This document shows positions 27,758 through 37,029 of a DNA stretch of 64,000 nt, one piece after another (positions within the stretch are counted from its first letter, which is position 1; each line of letters starts with the position of its first letter). The position numbers were made by a program, and so were the translations under genes. Source of the DNA: Bacteroides sp. UBA7333 (GTDB taxonomy: Bacteria > Bacteroidota > Bacteroidia > Bacteroidales > Bacteroidaceae); contig DKPN01000067.1 in assembly GCA_002471195.1 (NCBI GenBank), positions 39,328-103,327 of the forward strand, read 5' to 3'. The notes beneath the pieces were generated by a model that was given only the letters and a program-made list of their open reading frames with translations, ran no database searches and was not told where the DNA came from.

Positions 27758-28990
27758 ATGAACAACCTAATCATAAAGAATGCACATATCATCACTCCAC
27801 AAGGCACTGCTGCCCGCCGTGGTAAAGAGATGACTGAAATGCTCCACATCAACCGAGGTACTGTCGAAATCACCGAGGGTATCATTACCTATGTCGGCCC
27901 CAATTTGCCCGGCAATAAGTCTGGCTACGAAATACTCGATGTTCAAGGCAATGTATTGTTGCCCGGTTTCATCGATTCGCATACCCATCTTGTGTTTGGA
28001 GGGTATCGTCCCGAAGAGTTTCTGTGGCGAATCAATGGCGATAGTTACATGAGTATCATGGAGCGAGGAGGTGGCATTTTCAATACCGTTCGAGCTACTC
28101 GCGAAGCCTCTTTCGATGAGCTAAAGAACAAAGCCGAATGGTTTATAGATGCCATGAGTAAAATGGGAGTTACCACCGTCGAGGGTAAAAGCGGCTACGG
28201 ACTCGATTGCGACACCGAATTGATGCAGCTCAAAGTAATGCAAGCCATCAATAGCGACCCCAATCATAAGGTAGACATTGCCACCACTTTTATGGGAGCA
28301 CATGCTTTGCCCCACGAGTATACCGATTGTCGGCAGACATATATCGACTTTCTAATACAACACATGTTGCCATTGATCAAAGAGCAATCGTTGGCTCAGA
28401 ATTGTGATGTGTTTTGCGAGCAAGGTGTTTTTACCATCGAAGAGTCGTATCAATTGCTTTCCGCTGCCAAAGCGATGGGATTTGGCATTAAGCTCCATGC
28501 CGACGAAATTGTAAGTTTGGGTGGTGCGCAGTTGGCTGCAAGGTTGCAGGCTCTAAGTGCCGATCATCTGTTGCATGCCTCCGACGAAGGCATACGAGCA
28601 TTGGCACAAAGCAATGTAGTTGCTACATTACTACCGCTTACGGCCTTCACACTACGTGAACCCTATGCCCGCGGACGCGAAATGATTGATGCCGGGTGTG
28701 CGGTGGCATTGGCTACCGATTTGAATCCCGGTAGTTGTTGCTCAGGTTCTATACCGCTACTCTTTGCCTTGGCTTGCATCTATATGCATCTCACCGTCGA
28801 AGAGGCTATCACTGCACTTACCTTAAATGGTGCTGCCGCTCTCAATATGGCACACAAAACCGGTAGCATAGAAGTAGGGAAGTGGGGCGATCTCGTAGTA
28901 CTCGACACCGATACACCTGCTGTGTTGCCCTACTATACGGCAATGAACTCGGTGAAGCATACCATAAAAAGAGGGGAAATATTGAAGTGA
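27758..28990 (+). CDS. hutI: Imidazolonepropionase
   Basis: Third step of histidine degradation: hydrolyses imidazolone propionate to N-formimino-glutamate. 410 residues of the amidohydrolase superfamily. Metal and substrate motifs are visible: FIDSHTHLVFGG (HxH), GIKLHADEIVSLGG, and ALATDLNPGSCCSGS with the metal-binding Asp. It follows ftcD by 7 bases; a 234-base gap with a repeat array separates it from fchA. Confidence 0.97.
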   Translation: MNNLIIKNAHIITPQGTAARRGKEMTEMLHINRGTVEITEGIITYVGPNLPGNKSGYEILDVQGNVLLPGFIDSHTHLVFGGYRPEEFLWRINGDSYMSIMERGGGIFNTVRATREASFDELKNKAEWFIDAMSKMGVTTVEGKSGYGLDCDTELMQLKVMQAINSDPNHKVDIATTFMGAHALPHEYTDCRQTYIDFLIQHMLPLIKEQSLAQNCDVFCEQGVFTIEESYQLLSAAKAMGFGIKLHADEIVSLGGAQLAARLQALSADHLLHASDEGIRALAQSNVVATLLPLTAFTLREPYARGREMIDAGCAVALATDLNPGSCCSGSIPLLFALACIYMHLTVEEAITALTLNGAAALNMAHKTGSIEVGKWGDLVVLDTDTPAVLPYYTAMNSVKHTIKRGEILK

Positions 28991-28991
28991 C

Positions 28992-29117
28992 ATCTACCAT
29001 GGAGTGGGGCTATCGCAACAACATTCCCATGTAGTGCATTACTACACGCCCATGTTTTATACCTTTACATGCCCATGTGTTGCAATAAAACATGCCCATG
29101 TATTTATGCTTTAATCG
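28992..29117 (+). repeat. 23-bp-periodic array of near-palindromic CATG motifs
   Basis: The 12-bp motif ACATGCCCATGT occurs twice exactly (29067-29078, 29090-29101) and twice with changes (ACATTCCCATGT at 29021-29032, ACACGCCCATGT at 29044-29055). The four copies start exactly 23 bases apart. Between them the sequence is poorly conserved. Upstream, ATCTACCATG (28992-29001) is a further related core. It lies inside the hut operon between hutI and fchA. It has no unique spacers and no long conserved repeat, so it is not CRISPR. Confidence 0.8.
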
Positions 29118-29224
29118 ATAAAACAAGCCCTAAGATGCACCTAATAAGTGAGTTGATTATCGATTTTGCAATATCTGTTAAAACAGTAATTAAATCAAAA
29201 CAATAACCTTTAAATTTCAATATC

Positions 29225-29854
29225 ATGTTAGTCGATTTTACAGTAACCGAATTTATGAATAAAGTGGCAGGCAGTGAGCCTGTTCCCGGTGGCGGAAGTA
29301 TAGCTGCCTTAAATGGTGCAATCGCGGCATCGCTCACCGCTATGGTAGCCGGACTCACCATAGGAAAAAAGAACTATGCCCAACATGAAGCCTTGATGGA
29401 ACGTATCCAGTCATTGGCCATGCGCAATCAGTCTACATTTTTGCAAGACGTAGATCGCGATGCACAGGCCTACTTCGAAGTGTTCGACAGCTACAAACTG
29501 CCCAAAGCAACCAATGAAGAAAAATCATATCGTCATCAAGCCATACAAGATGCTACCCGTTATGCTGCCCTCGTGCCTATGCAAGTAGCTCGTAAGGCTT
29601 TTGAATTGATGACCATCATTAACGATGTGGCTCGTTATGGCAATAAAAATGCGGTGACGGATGCCTGTGTAGCCATGATGTCGGCACGTACAGCAGTGTT
29701 GGCAGCTTTGATGAATGTGCGTATCAACCTAGGGTCGCTCGATGATAAAGCCTATGCCGAAGAATTGTTTGATGAAGCCGATCGGCTTGAGATGAAAGCA
29801 TGCAAGGCCGAACAAGAATTGATGGATACCGTAAAACAACAATTAAGCCTATGA
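29225..29854 (+). CDS. fchA: Formimidotetrahydrofolate cyclodeaminase
   Basis: Converts 5-formimino-THF to 5,10-methenyl-THF and ammonia, completing the one-carbon transfer begun by FtcD. 209 residues, all-helical family. The N-terminal signature EPVPGGGSIAALNGAIAAS and the later YGNKNAVTDACVAMMSA are visible. Its stop overlaps the hutH start (ATGA). Confidence 0.95.
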   Translation: MLVDFTVTEFMNKVAGSEPVPGGGSIAALNGAIAASLTAMVAGLTIGKKNYAQHEALMERIQSLAMRNQSTFLQDVDRDAQAYFEVFDSYKLPKATNEEKSYRHQAIQDATRYAALVPMQVARKAFELMTIINDVARYGNKNAVTDACVAMMSARTAVLAALMNVRINLGSLDDKAYAEELFDEADRLEMKACKAEQELMDTVKQQLSL

Positions 29855-31347
29855 ACAACGTATATTATGTAGGTTCGGAACGTCTGAACTTTGATACCAT
29901 TGAGCGTATCATAAACGAAAATCTAAAGCTAGAATTGTCACCCGAGGCCAAACAGCGAATTGTTCGTTGTCGCGAATATCTCGACCGTAAAATTTCCGAA
30001 TCGGATGTTCCGCTATATGGCATCACTACCGGTTTCGGATCGCTTTGCAACAAAACAATTTCGCCCGATGAGTTAGGAACATTGCAAGAAAATCTTATCA
30101 AGAGTCATGCATGCAGTGTAGGCGATGAAATAAGTCCCGTTATTATTAAATTGATGATGTTGTTTAAGGCACATGCTTTATCGCTCGGTCATAGCGGGGT
30201 GCAATTGGTTACTGTGCAGCGTATTCTCGACTTCTTTAATAATGATGTGATGCCCATCGTTTATGATCGCGGCTCATTGGGAGCATCTGGCGATTTAGCA
30301 CCCTTAGCCAATCTGTTTTTACCACTCATTGGGGTTGGCGATGTATATTATAAAGGAAAAAAACGCGAAGCAATCAGTGTGCTCGATGAGTTTGGTTGGG
30401 AACCTGTTAAGTTGAAAAGTAAAGAGGGGCTTGCATTGCTCAATGGTACCCAGTTTATGAGTGCCAATGGTGTATTTGCTATTTTAAAAGCTTTCCGATT
30501 GGCCAAGAAAGCCGACTTGATAGCCGCACTTTCACTCGAAGCTTTCGATGGTCGCATCGAGCCATTTATGGATTGCATTCAACAAATTCGCCCGCATCAA
30601 GGGCAAATCGAGACCGGAGCTACATTTCGCAAGTTGCTCGAAGGAAGCGAAATTATCGCTCATCCTAAAAAACATGTTCAAGATCCCTATTCTTTTCGCT
30701 GCATACCTCAGGTGCATGGTGCCACAAAAGATGCTATCAATTACGTAGCGTCTGTTTTGCTTACCGAGATTAATTCGGTAACCGACAATCCTACTATTTT
30801 CCCCGATGAAGATCGAATTATTTCGGGTGGCAACTTTCATGGACAACCCTTGGCAATATCTTACGATTTTCTTGCTATTGCTTTGGCCGAACTAGGCAAT
30901 ATATCGGAGCGTAGAGTAGCGCAACTTATCATGGGATTGCGCGAGCTGCCCGAGTTTTTGGTGGCCAATCCCGGATTAAACTCCGGTTTCATGATTCCGC
31001 AATATACAGCTGCCTCTATGGTGAGTCAAAATAAGATGTACTGTTATGCCGCTTCGAGCGATTCAATCGTATCATCCAACGGACAAGAAGATCATGTGAG
31101 TATGGGAGCCAATGCCGCTACTAAGTTATATAAAGTGATGGCCAATTTAGAATATATTCTAGCTATAGAGTTGATGAATGCTGCACAAGGCATCGAATTT
31201 CGCCGTCCCGAAAAAACATCGCCGATATTAGAAAGATTCCTAAAAGAGTATCGCAAAGAGGTGCCATTTATTGACGAAGATATTGTGATGTATCAAGAAA
31301 TACGCAAGACAGTAGCTTTTTTGAATCGTGCCAAATTAGATTTTTAA
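29851..31347 (+). CDS. hutH: Histidine ammonia-lyase
   Basis: First step of histidine degradation: removes ammonia from histidine to give urocanate. 498 residues. The Ala-Ser-Gly triad that forms the MIO cofactor is seen in GSLGASGDLAPLANL, and the catalytic-region tyrosine in YGITTGFGSL. The ATG at 29851 (MNNVYYVGSERL) is chosen because it overlaps the fchA stop; an upstream ATG lies inside fchA. Last gene of the operon, with a terminator after it. Confidence 0.97.
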   Translation: MNNVYYVGSERLNFDTIERIINENLKLELSPEAKQRIVRCREYLDRKISESDVPLYGITTGFGSLCNKTISPDELGTLQENLIKSHACSVGDEISPVIIKLMMLFKAHALSLGHSGVQLVTVQRILDFFNNDVMPIVYDRGSLGASGDLAPLANLFLPLIGVGDVYYKGKKREAISVLDEFGWEPVKLKSKEGLALLNGTQFMSANGVFAILKAFRLAKKADLIAALSLEAFDGRIEPFMDCIQQIRPHQGQIETGATFRKLLEGSEIIAHPKKHVQDPYSFRCIPQVHGATKDAINYVASVLLTEINSVTDNPTIFPDEDRIISGGNFHGQPLAISYDFLAIALAELGNISERRVAQLIMGLRELPEFLVANPGLNSGFMIPQYTAASMVSQNKMYCYAASSDSIVSSNGQEDHVSMGANAATKLYKVMANLEYILAIELMNAAQGIEFRRPEKTSPILERFLKEYRKEVPFIDEDIVMYQEIRKTVAFLNRAKLDF

Positions 31348-31376
31348 TCTACGAATTCCTTTTTACTTTAACATAG

Positions 31377-31430
31377 TTAAGGTGGGTGCTATCTTGTTTG
31401 TAGAAGATAATACCCACCTTAAATATTTTT
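31377..31430 (+). terminator. Bidirectional terminator between hutH and the ROK gene
   Basis: TTAAGGTGGGT (31377-31387) pairs with ACCCACCTTAA (31412-31422), and an inner TATCTT/AAGATA stem continues the hairpin; T-rich sequence follows. It can end both the hut operon and the converging minus-strand regulator gene. Confidence 0.85.
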
Positions 31431-31443
31431 AATTGTTGTATCA

Positions 31444-32634
31444 TTAATTTTCGAACATCTTGCTGCGTGCCAACATACATGCACCTATAATTCCTGCTTT
31501 ATCTTGCAGTTTCGATGTTACAATTGTGGTGTCTTTATTCACCAAGTTAAGCGAATATTTTCTGACCGACGATTTGATAGGTTGTGTTATATAGTCGCCT
31601 GTCAACGATAACATGCCACCAATAATCACCATTTCGGGATTGAACAGATTGATTAATGCGGCTATCTGTCTACCCAATTTTTGTCCCATCTCTTCTAGTA
31701 TGTCGATGCAAAGTACATCCTCCTTTCGGATGGCTTCAACAATATCCGAAAGTGTAATTTCTTCATTGTTTTTTTGTTTTATCGATAAGATAGAGGTTTC
31801 TCCGCTTTGAATCCGTTCTAATAAGATGCGATGCAAGGCAATGCCCGAGGCTTCTGTTTCCATGCATCCTTTCTTGCCACAATGACAAATAATTTGATTG
31901 TCGCAAAAATGTATATGGCCTAATTCTCCCGAGAAGCCCGATTTTCCCTTATAAGGTTTACCGTCGATAATAATTCCCATTCCTAATCCCCAACCAATGT
32001 TGATGAATAGTATGTTTTTCTCATTTTTCACACAGCCTTGAATCAGTTCGCCATGTGCCATTCCTCGTGTATCATTATCTATACTTACTTTGTAGCCTAT
32101 TCTTTCGGCAAGGATGTCGGCCAATGATCTATCTTCAAAATTAAAAATGGTATAGCTATAACCACTATCGGGATTTACACGACCTGAAATGTTGAAATTG
32201 ATATTAAGGATCTTGCTTTTATCTAAGGTAAGCTGCTCGATAAATCCTTTTACTATTTCAATTAAATGTTCAAAACTTTCTTCTGTGTTTTCGAAGGAGT
32301 ATGGAATATCAAATTTAGAAACAACCATGTCGCCTTTAAAATTGATAACGCCGATATTTACAGAAAATCTGCAAATGTCTACTCCGATAAAATAGCCCGA
32401 ATCTGCATTCAGTCCATAAAGATGAGGGTGTCTTCCGCCAGCTGTTTCGAGTTTGCCATAATCCATGATGTCGCCATCTTTATGCATCTCGTTTATGAAT
32501 TTAGTAACCGTAGGCACACTCAAGTTTAACTCCTTTGATAGATCCGGAATTGTAGAACATCCATTATAGATGTAGTAATTAATAATTTGCCTTTTTATTA
32601 ATGAACTTTTAGAACCGCTTTCAATATCTCTCAT
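31444..32634 (-). CDS. ROK-family transcriptional regulator, probable regulator of the sialic acid genes
   Basis: 396 residues. An N-terminal winged-helix part (about residues 10-60, with CSTIPDLSKELNLSVPTVTK) precedes a ROK sugar-binding domain. The ROK zinc site is visible as ELGHIHF and CHCGKKGCMETEA (about residue 240-260). It is therefore a NagC/Mlc-type regulator, not a plain sugar kinase. It is transcribed away from the nan genes across a 461-base gap, and a palindrome covers its own promoter, so autoregulation and control of the nan operon are likely. The effector (perhaps ManNAc, GlcNAc or a phosphate form) is inference. Confidence 0.88.
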   Translation of the reverse strand: MRDIESGSKSSLIKRQIINYYIYNGCSTIPDLSKELNLSVPTVTKFINEMHKDGDIMDYGKLETAGGRHPHLYGLNADSGYFIGVDICRFSVNIGVINFKGDMVVSKFDIPYSFENTEESFEHLIEIVKGFIEQLTLDKSKILNINFNISGRVNPDSGYSYTIFNFEDRSLADILAERIGYKVSIDNDTRGMAHGELIQGCVKNEKNILFINIGWGLGMGIIIDGKPYKGKSGFSGELGHIHFCDNQIICHCGKKGCMETEASGIALHRILLERIQSGETSILSIKQKNNEEITLSDIVEAIRKEDVLCIDILEEMGQKLGRQIAALINLFNPEMVIIGGMLSLTGDYITQPIKSSVRKYSLNLVNKDTTIVTSKLQDKAGIIGACMLARSKMFEN

Positions 32635-32674
32635 ACCAATCTTTATATGTTTCTTAAATAGTCATAGATTGCTA

Positions 32675-32682
32675 CAAAATTA
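32675..32682 (-). promoter_or_regulatory. -7 box of the ROK regulator gene
   Basis: On the minus strand this reads TAATTTTG, a perfect TAnnTTTG, 40 bases before the start codon at 32634. It overlaps the palindrome at 32679-32700. Confidence 0.6.
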
Positions 32683-32700
32683 ATAAACATATTTATTAAT
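32679..32700. promoter_or_regulatory. Palindromic operator candidate on the ROK promoter
   Basis: ATTAATAAA (32679-32687) and TTTATTAAT (32692-32700) are perfect 9-bp inverted arms around CATA. The site lies between the expected -33 and -7 positions of the regulator promoter. A/T-rich palindromes of this kind are typical of NagC/Mlc-type ROK operators. Confidence 0.6.
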
Positions 32701-33095
32701 AAAAGTTTTTGAACAATTATTTTTTTTAAGTTTTCATTAGTTTACGAAATGTATAATAATTATTTGTAAGATGAATAATACTATCTAGAGGATAATATCT
32801 ATAAAATATTAAATATAATGCATTTTATCATATATGTTTGATATTTAATCTCCTAATGAAAATTAAAAAAATTACAAAGATATGCGGATAAAATAAATAT
32901 GACTATATTTGTGATATGATGATATAAAAAAACTCATTAATTGGAGTGGCTAAAACCGTACTTGTTCATATAAGACTTTTAGTGTTAAATAAGATTAAAT
33001 GGCTTTTAGTTTTAGACTTAATATTCTAAAAATGAGTTATTAAATTGTAATCGTTATTTTGAAATCAAATTGTAAAATTTAAATAAAATAGATTT
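32701..33095. promoter_or_regulatory. Divergent regulatory region before the nan operon
   Basis: A very A/T-rich stretch without a gene. TATATTTG (32904-32911) is a perfect -7 box and overlaps the inverted repeat AAATAT-GACT-ATATTT (32895-32910), which has the same 4-base spacer as the palindrome at the ROK promoter. A start from this box gives a leader of about 180 bases. A weaker box close to the gene (TATTTTG, 33055-33061) is the alternative. No other structure was seen. Confidence 0.5.
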
Positions 33096-34013
33096 ATGGA
33101 AAAGATTAATGGCTTAATTAATGCTCCTTTTACACCTTTTTATCCTAATGGTGAAGTAAACTTAGAACCAATTGATGCATACTGCAAAATGCTTGTTAAG
33201 AATGGTATTGTTGGTGTGTTTATTAACGGATCATCGGGCGAAGGCTATATGTTGACTGAAGATGAACGTAAGGCACTTGCTGAAAAATGGGTTAGTGTAG
33301 CTCCCGAAGGTTTTAAGGTAATTGTGCACGTAGGAAGTACTTGCGTAAAACAAAGCTATAATTTGGCCAAACATGCTCAAGAAATTGGTGCTTGGGGTAT
33401 TGGCGCTATGGCATCTCCATTCCCAAAAGCAGGCAATGTTGAGGTTTTGGTAAAATATTGTGAAGAAATAGCTTGTGGTGCTCCAAATTTACCTTTCTAT
33501 TTCTATCATATTCCTGCATTGAGCGGTGTGTTCTTGCCTATGCTTCCTTTCTTAAAAGCTATCGATGGTCGTGTGCCTAACTTTGCAGGTATTAAATATA
33601 CATTCGAAGCTATGTACGAATACAATCAATGCCGTTTATACAAAGATGGTAAGTTCGACATGTTGCACGGTCAAGACGAAACAATTCTTCCTTGTCTTGC
33701 TATGGGCGGTGCTCAAGGTGGTATCGGTGGAACTACCAACTATAACGGTCGCGAACTAGTAGGTATCTTAGATGCTTGGAAAGCTGGCGATTTAGAATTA
33801 GCACGCGAACGTCAAAACTTCTCTCAAGAGGTAATCAATGTTATCTGCAATTACCGCGGTAATATTGTAGGCGGAAAACGTATCATGAAATTAATCGGTT
33901 TGGATATGGGTCCTAACAGAACTCCATTCCAAAACATGACAGATGCTGAAGAGCAAGCAATGAAAGCCGAACTAGAAGCGATCAACTTCTTTGAGCGTTG
34001 TAATAAGTTTTAA
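33096..34013 (+). CDS. nanA: N-acetylneuraminate lyase
   Basis: Cleaves N-acetylneuraminate to pyruvate and N-acetylmannosamine in the cytoplasm. 305 residues, DapA-type TIM barrel. The carboxylate-binding GSSGEG motif (INGSSGEGYMLT), the tyrosine region FYFYHIPALSG and the Schiff-base lysine in FAGIKYTFEA (about K167) are all present. First gene of the nan operon; the same order lyase-epimerase is known from the Bacteroides fragilis nanLET operon, where it is called nanL. Confidence 0.96.
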   Translation: MEKINGLINAPFTPFYPNGEVNLEPIDAYCKMLVKNGIVGVFINGSSGEGYMLTEDERKALAEKWVSVAPEGFKVIVHVGSTCVKQSYNLAKHAQEIGAWGIGAMASPFPKAGNVEVLVKYCEEIACGAPNLPFYFYHIPALSGVFLPMLPFLKAIDGRVPNFAGIKYTFEAMYEYNQCRLYKDGKFDMLHGQDETILPCLAMGGAQGGIGGTTNYNGRELVGILDAWKAGDLELARERQNFSQEVINVICNYRGNIVGGKRIMKLIGLDMGPNRTPFQNMTDAEEQAMKAELEAINFFERCNKF

Positions 34014-34034
34014 TGTTTAAATGGGCTATTAATA

Positions 34035-35219
34035 ATGAACATTGAACAACAAAACTATATAAAAGCTTGTGGTGATCAATATCTAAATGATTTGAAAACT
34101 AATATCCTTCCATTCTGGCTAGAGAATGGAATGGATAAAGTAAATGGCGGACTCTATACATGCCTCGATAGAGATGGTTCTTTGATGGATACCACAAAAT
34201 CGGTATGGTTTCAAGGACGTTTCGCTTTTATCTGTGCTTATGCATACAATCTAGTCGAAAAAAATGATGAGTGGTTGGCTGCATCAAAAAACTGTATCGA
34301 CTTTATTGAAAAATACTGTTTTGATACAGATGGCCATATGTTTTTTGAAGTAGCTAATGATGGTACTCCACTTCGCAAACGCCGCTATGTATTCTCTGAA
34401 TGTTTTGCTACCATTGCAATGGCCGAATATTCGATAGCATCGGGCGATGCCACTTATGCTCAAAAAGCTTTAGATCTTTTTAAAAGAATAAAATTCATGC
34501 TCGAAACCGATGGTTTCTTGGCACCCAAATATTGTGATACAGTAAAAATGCGCGGTCACTCTATTACCATGATGCTTATCAATGTAGCAATGGTAGTGAA
34601 AAAAGCGATTTCAGATCCTGTATTAGACGAAACGATCGATCAATCGATTGTTGATTTGGAGAAATATTTTATTCATCCCGAGTTTGAGGCTTTATTAGAA
34701 ACTGTAGGCGAGAACGGCGAATTTATTGATACTTGTGTGGGACGAATGATTAATCCCGGACACTGTATTGAAACCGCATGGTTCATCTTCGAGGTGGCTG
34801 TAAACAGAGGCAACGATCAGCATTTGATCGACTTAGGATTGAAAATTCTTGATTGGTCATGGAAGTGGGGCTGGGACGAACAGTATGGTGGAATTATTAA
34901 CTTTAGAGATTGTCGTAACTTGCCATGTCAAGACTATGCGCATGATATGAAGTTTTGGTGGCCACAATCCGAAACTGTGATTGCTTCTCTTTATGCTTAT
35001 AAATTGACTAAGGATGAGAAGTACTTAAAAATGCATCAACAAATTCACGATTATACGTACGCTCATTTCACCGATACCGATTATCGCGAATGGTATGGTT
35101 ATTTGCATCGTGATGGTAGTGTGTCGCAACCCGCTAAAGGCAATATCTTTAAAGGGCCGTTCCACATACCTCGTATGATGATTAAAAGCAATGATTTAAT
35201 TAAAGAACTTTTGAAGTAG
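34035..35219 (+). CDS. nanE: AGE-family N-acylglucosamine 2-epimerase
   Basis: Converts N-acetylmannosamine to N-acetylglucosamine without phosphorylation. 394 residues, an alpha/alpha-barrel like the renin-binding protein family, and not the small NanE of E. coli that acts on ManNAc-6-P. Typical parts are NGGLYTCLDRDG, VWFQGRFAF, a His in GHSITMMLINVAM, NPGHCIETAWF and HDMKFWWPQSE. It begins 21 bases after the lyase gene. Bacteroides fragilis uses this type of epimerase. Confidence 0.94.
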   Translation: MNIEQQNYIKACGDQYLNDLKTNILPFWLENGMDKVNGGLYTCLDRDGSLMDTTKSVWFQGRFAFICAYAYNLVEKNDEWLAASKNCIDFIEKYCFDTDGHMFFEVANDGTPLRKRRYVFSECFATIAMAEYSIASGDATYAQKALDLFKRIKFMLETDGFLAPKYCDTVKMRGHSITMMLINVAMVVKKAISDPVLDETIDQSIVDLEKYFIHPEFEALLETVGENGEFIDTCVGRMINPGHCIETAWFIFEVAVNRGNDQHLIDLGLKILDWSWKWGWDEQYGGIINFRDCRNLPCQDYAHDMKFWWPQSETVIASLYAYKLTKDEKYLKMHQQIHDYTYAHFTDTDYREWYGYLHRDGSVSQPAKGNIFKGPFHIPRMMIKSNDLIKELLK

Positions 35220-35285
35220 TTGGCTCTAAATGCCGGTTATTTATAAAGAAGATATATTATAAACTTTCAAAATAAATGATTTGAC

Positions 35286-36926
35286 ATGAAGAAATTTTAT
35301 ATGGTTCTCATGATAGGTGTGATGTCTTTATGGCACGCTAGCGCATTTGCTAACGACACCGTATTTGTCTACCAACCTGAAATTCCTATTCTAATTGAAC
35401 GCAGTGATAATGTATTATATTATCTGCGTATCGATGCCAAAGAAAGCGAACAATTGAACGAGGTGGTTCTAAAATTCGATAAGAAAGTCGATTTAAAACA
35501 AGTTCAATCGGTAAAACTATATTATGGAGGTACTGAAGCGCGTCAAGATGCTAAAAAAGGTCGTTTCGCACCGGTAAACTATGTATCTTCTTTCGAAGTA
35601 GGCAAAACTTTAGCAGCCAATACATCTTATTCAATGTTAAAGACGCAAGTAAACTTTCCTTCGAATATAGTAAAGTTGAAAACGACTCAAAAACTTTTTC
35701 CTGGTATTAACTACTTCTGGGTAAGTATTCAGATGAAGCCTAATACTGCGATATCGAATACATTAGTATCTTCTATATCGGGTGTGGTGGTCGATAACAA
35801 ACCTGCCATTGTAAGTGTGAAATCTAAAAAAGATATTACACGTCGCTTGGCTATCGGAGTTCGTCATGCCGGTGATGATGGTGCTGCGGGATATCGAATT
35901 CCGGGATTGGTCACTACAAATGAAGGCACTTTGTTGGGCGTTTATGATGTGCGCTATAATAACAGTGTCGACTTGCAAGAGCATGTCGATGTAGGTTTGA
36001 GTCGTAGCACAGATGGAGGCCAAACATGGGAAGAGATGCGTTTGCCTCTTGCTTTTGGTGAAACGGGCGATTTGCCTGCTGCGCAAAATGGAGTAGGTGA
36101 TCCAGCTATCTTAGTAGATAGAAATACGGGTACTATTTGGGTAGTTGCTGCTTGGACACACGGTATGGGTAATACTCGCGCTTGGTGGAGCTCTCATCCG
36201 GGTATGGATGAGTATCAAACTGCGCAGTTGATATTAACAAAAAGTACTGACGATGGTAAAACATGGTCAGAACCAATCAATATAACATCGCAAGTAAAAG
36301 ATCCATCTTGGTATTTCCTATTGCAGGGTCCGGGTATGGGTATCACTATGCAAGATGGAACGTTGGTGTTTCCAATCCAGTATATCGACGAAAAACGTGT
36401 GCCTAATGCCGGCATTATGTATAGCAAAGATGGTGGCCAAACATGGAAACATCATAACTATGCACGTACCAACACTACCGAAGCACAGGTAGCAGAAATT
36501 ACACCTGGTGTTTTGATGTTGAACATGCGTGATAATCGCGGAGGTAGCCGTGCAGTCGCTACTACTACCGATTTAGGCGAAACTTGGGTAGAGCATCCTT
36601 CGTCGCGTAGTGCATTGCCTGAGTCGGTTTGTATGGCCAGCTTGTTGAATGTGCCTGCAAAAGAGAATGGATTTAAGAAAGATATTCTTTTATTCTCGAA
36701 CCCAAATACCACAAAAGGTAGACATCATATTACTATAAAGGCAAGCTTAGATGGTGGTTTAACATGGTTGCCCGAAAATCAATTGCTATTGGATGAGCAT
36801 GATAATTGGGGGTACACTTGTTTGACTATGATCGATAAGGATACAGTGGGCATTTTATACGAAAGTAGTGTAGCTCATTTAACTTTCCAAGCCATTCCTT
36901 TGAAAGATATTATTAAAAAGAAGTAA
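35286..36926 (+). CDS. nanH: Secreted exo-alpha-sialidase (GH33)
   Basis: Removes terminal sialic acid from glycans. 546 residues. An N-terminal signal peptide (MKKFYMVLMIGVMSLWHASA, cleaved near AFA-ND) sends it to the periplasm or beyond. A beta-sandwich domain (about residues 25-175) precedes the six-bladed propeller. The FRIP-type motif is YRIPGLV (about residue 200) and five Asp boxes are visible, such as STDGGQTWEE, STDDGKTWSE, SKDGGQTWKH, TTDLGETWVE and SLDGGLTWLP. Its position behind the lyase and epimerase genes ties release of sialic acid to its breakdown. Confidence 0.96.
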   Translation: MKKFYMVLMIGVMSLWHASAFANDTVFVYQPEIPILIERSDNVLYYLRIDAKESEQLNEVVLKFDKKVDLKQVQSVKLYYGGTEARQDAKKGRFAPVNYVSSFEVGKTLAANTSYSMLKTQVNFPSNIVKLKTTQKLFPGINYFWVSIQMKPNTAISNTLVSSISGVVVDNKPAIVSVKSKKDITRRLAIGVRHAGDDGAAGYRIPGLVTTNEGTLLGVYDVRYNNSVDLQEHVDVGLSRSTDGGQTWEEMRLPLAFGETGDLPAAQNGVGDPAILVDRNTGTIWVVAAWTHGMGNTRAWWSSHPGMDEYQTAQLILTKSTDDGKTWSEPINITSQVKDPSWYFLLQGPGMGITMQDGTLVFPIQYIDEKRVPNAGIMYSKDGGQTWKHHNYARTNTTEAQVAEITPGVLMLNMRDNRGGSRAVATTTDLGETWVEHPSSRSALPESVCMASLLNVPAKENGFKKDILLFSNPNTTKGRHHITIKASLDGGLTWLPENQLLLDEHDNWGYTCLTMIDKDTVGILYESSVAHLTFQAIPLKDIIKKK

Positions 36927-36945
36927 CTTTATAATATACCTTTTT

Positions 36946-36981
36946 GATTCCATAATATAGCAATGTATTATGGAATCTTTT
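36946..36981 (+). terminator. Hairpin between sialidase and acetylesterase genes
   Basis: GATTCCATAATA (36946-36957) and TATTATGGAATC (36966-36977) form a perfect 12-bp stem with an 8-base loop, followed by TTTTC. The short T run suggests partial termination or an mRNA-stabilising 3' end, which would lower expression of the genes behind it. Confidence 0.6.
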
Positions 36982-37029
36982 CAATCGCACAAATACTACC
37001 TATAATATTGTATACTATAAAAAATATCT

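Noticed and set aside
28992..29117. CRISPR array at the hut repeat
   Set aside because: Repeat core is only 12 bases, the period is 23, there are no distinct spacers of about 30 bases and no cas genes nearby.
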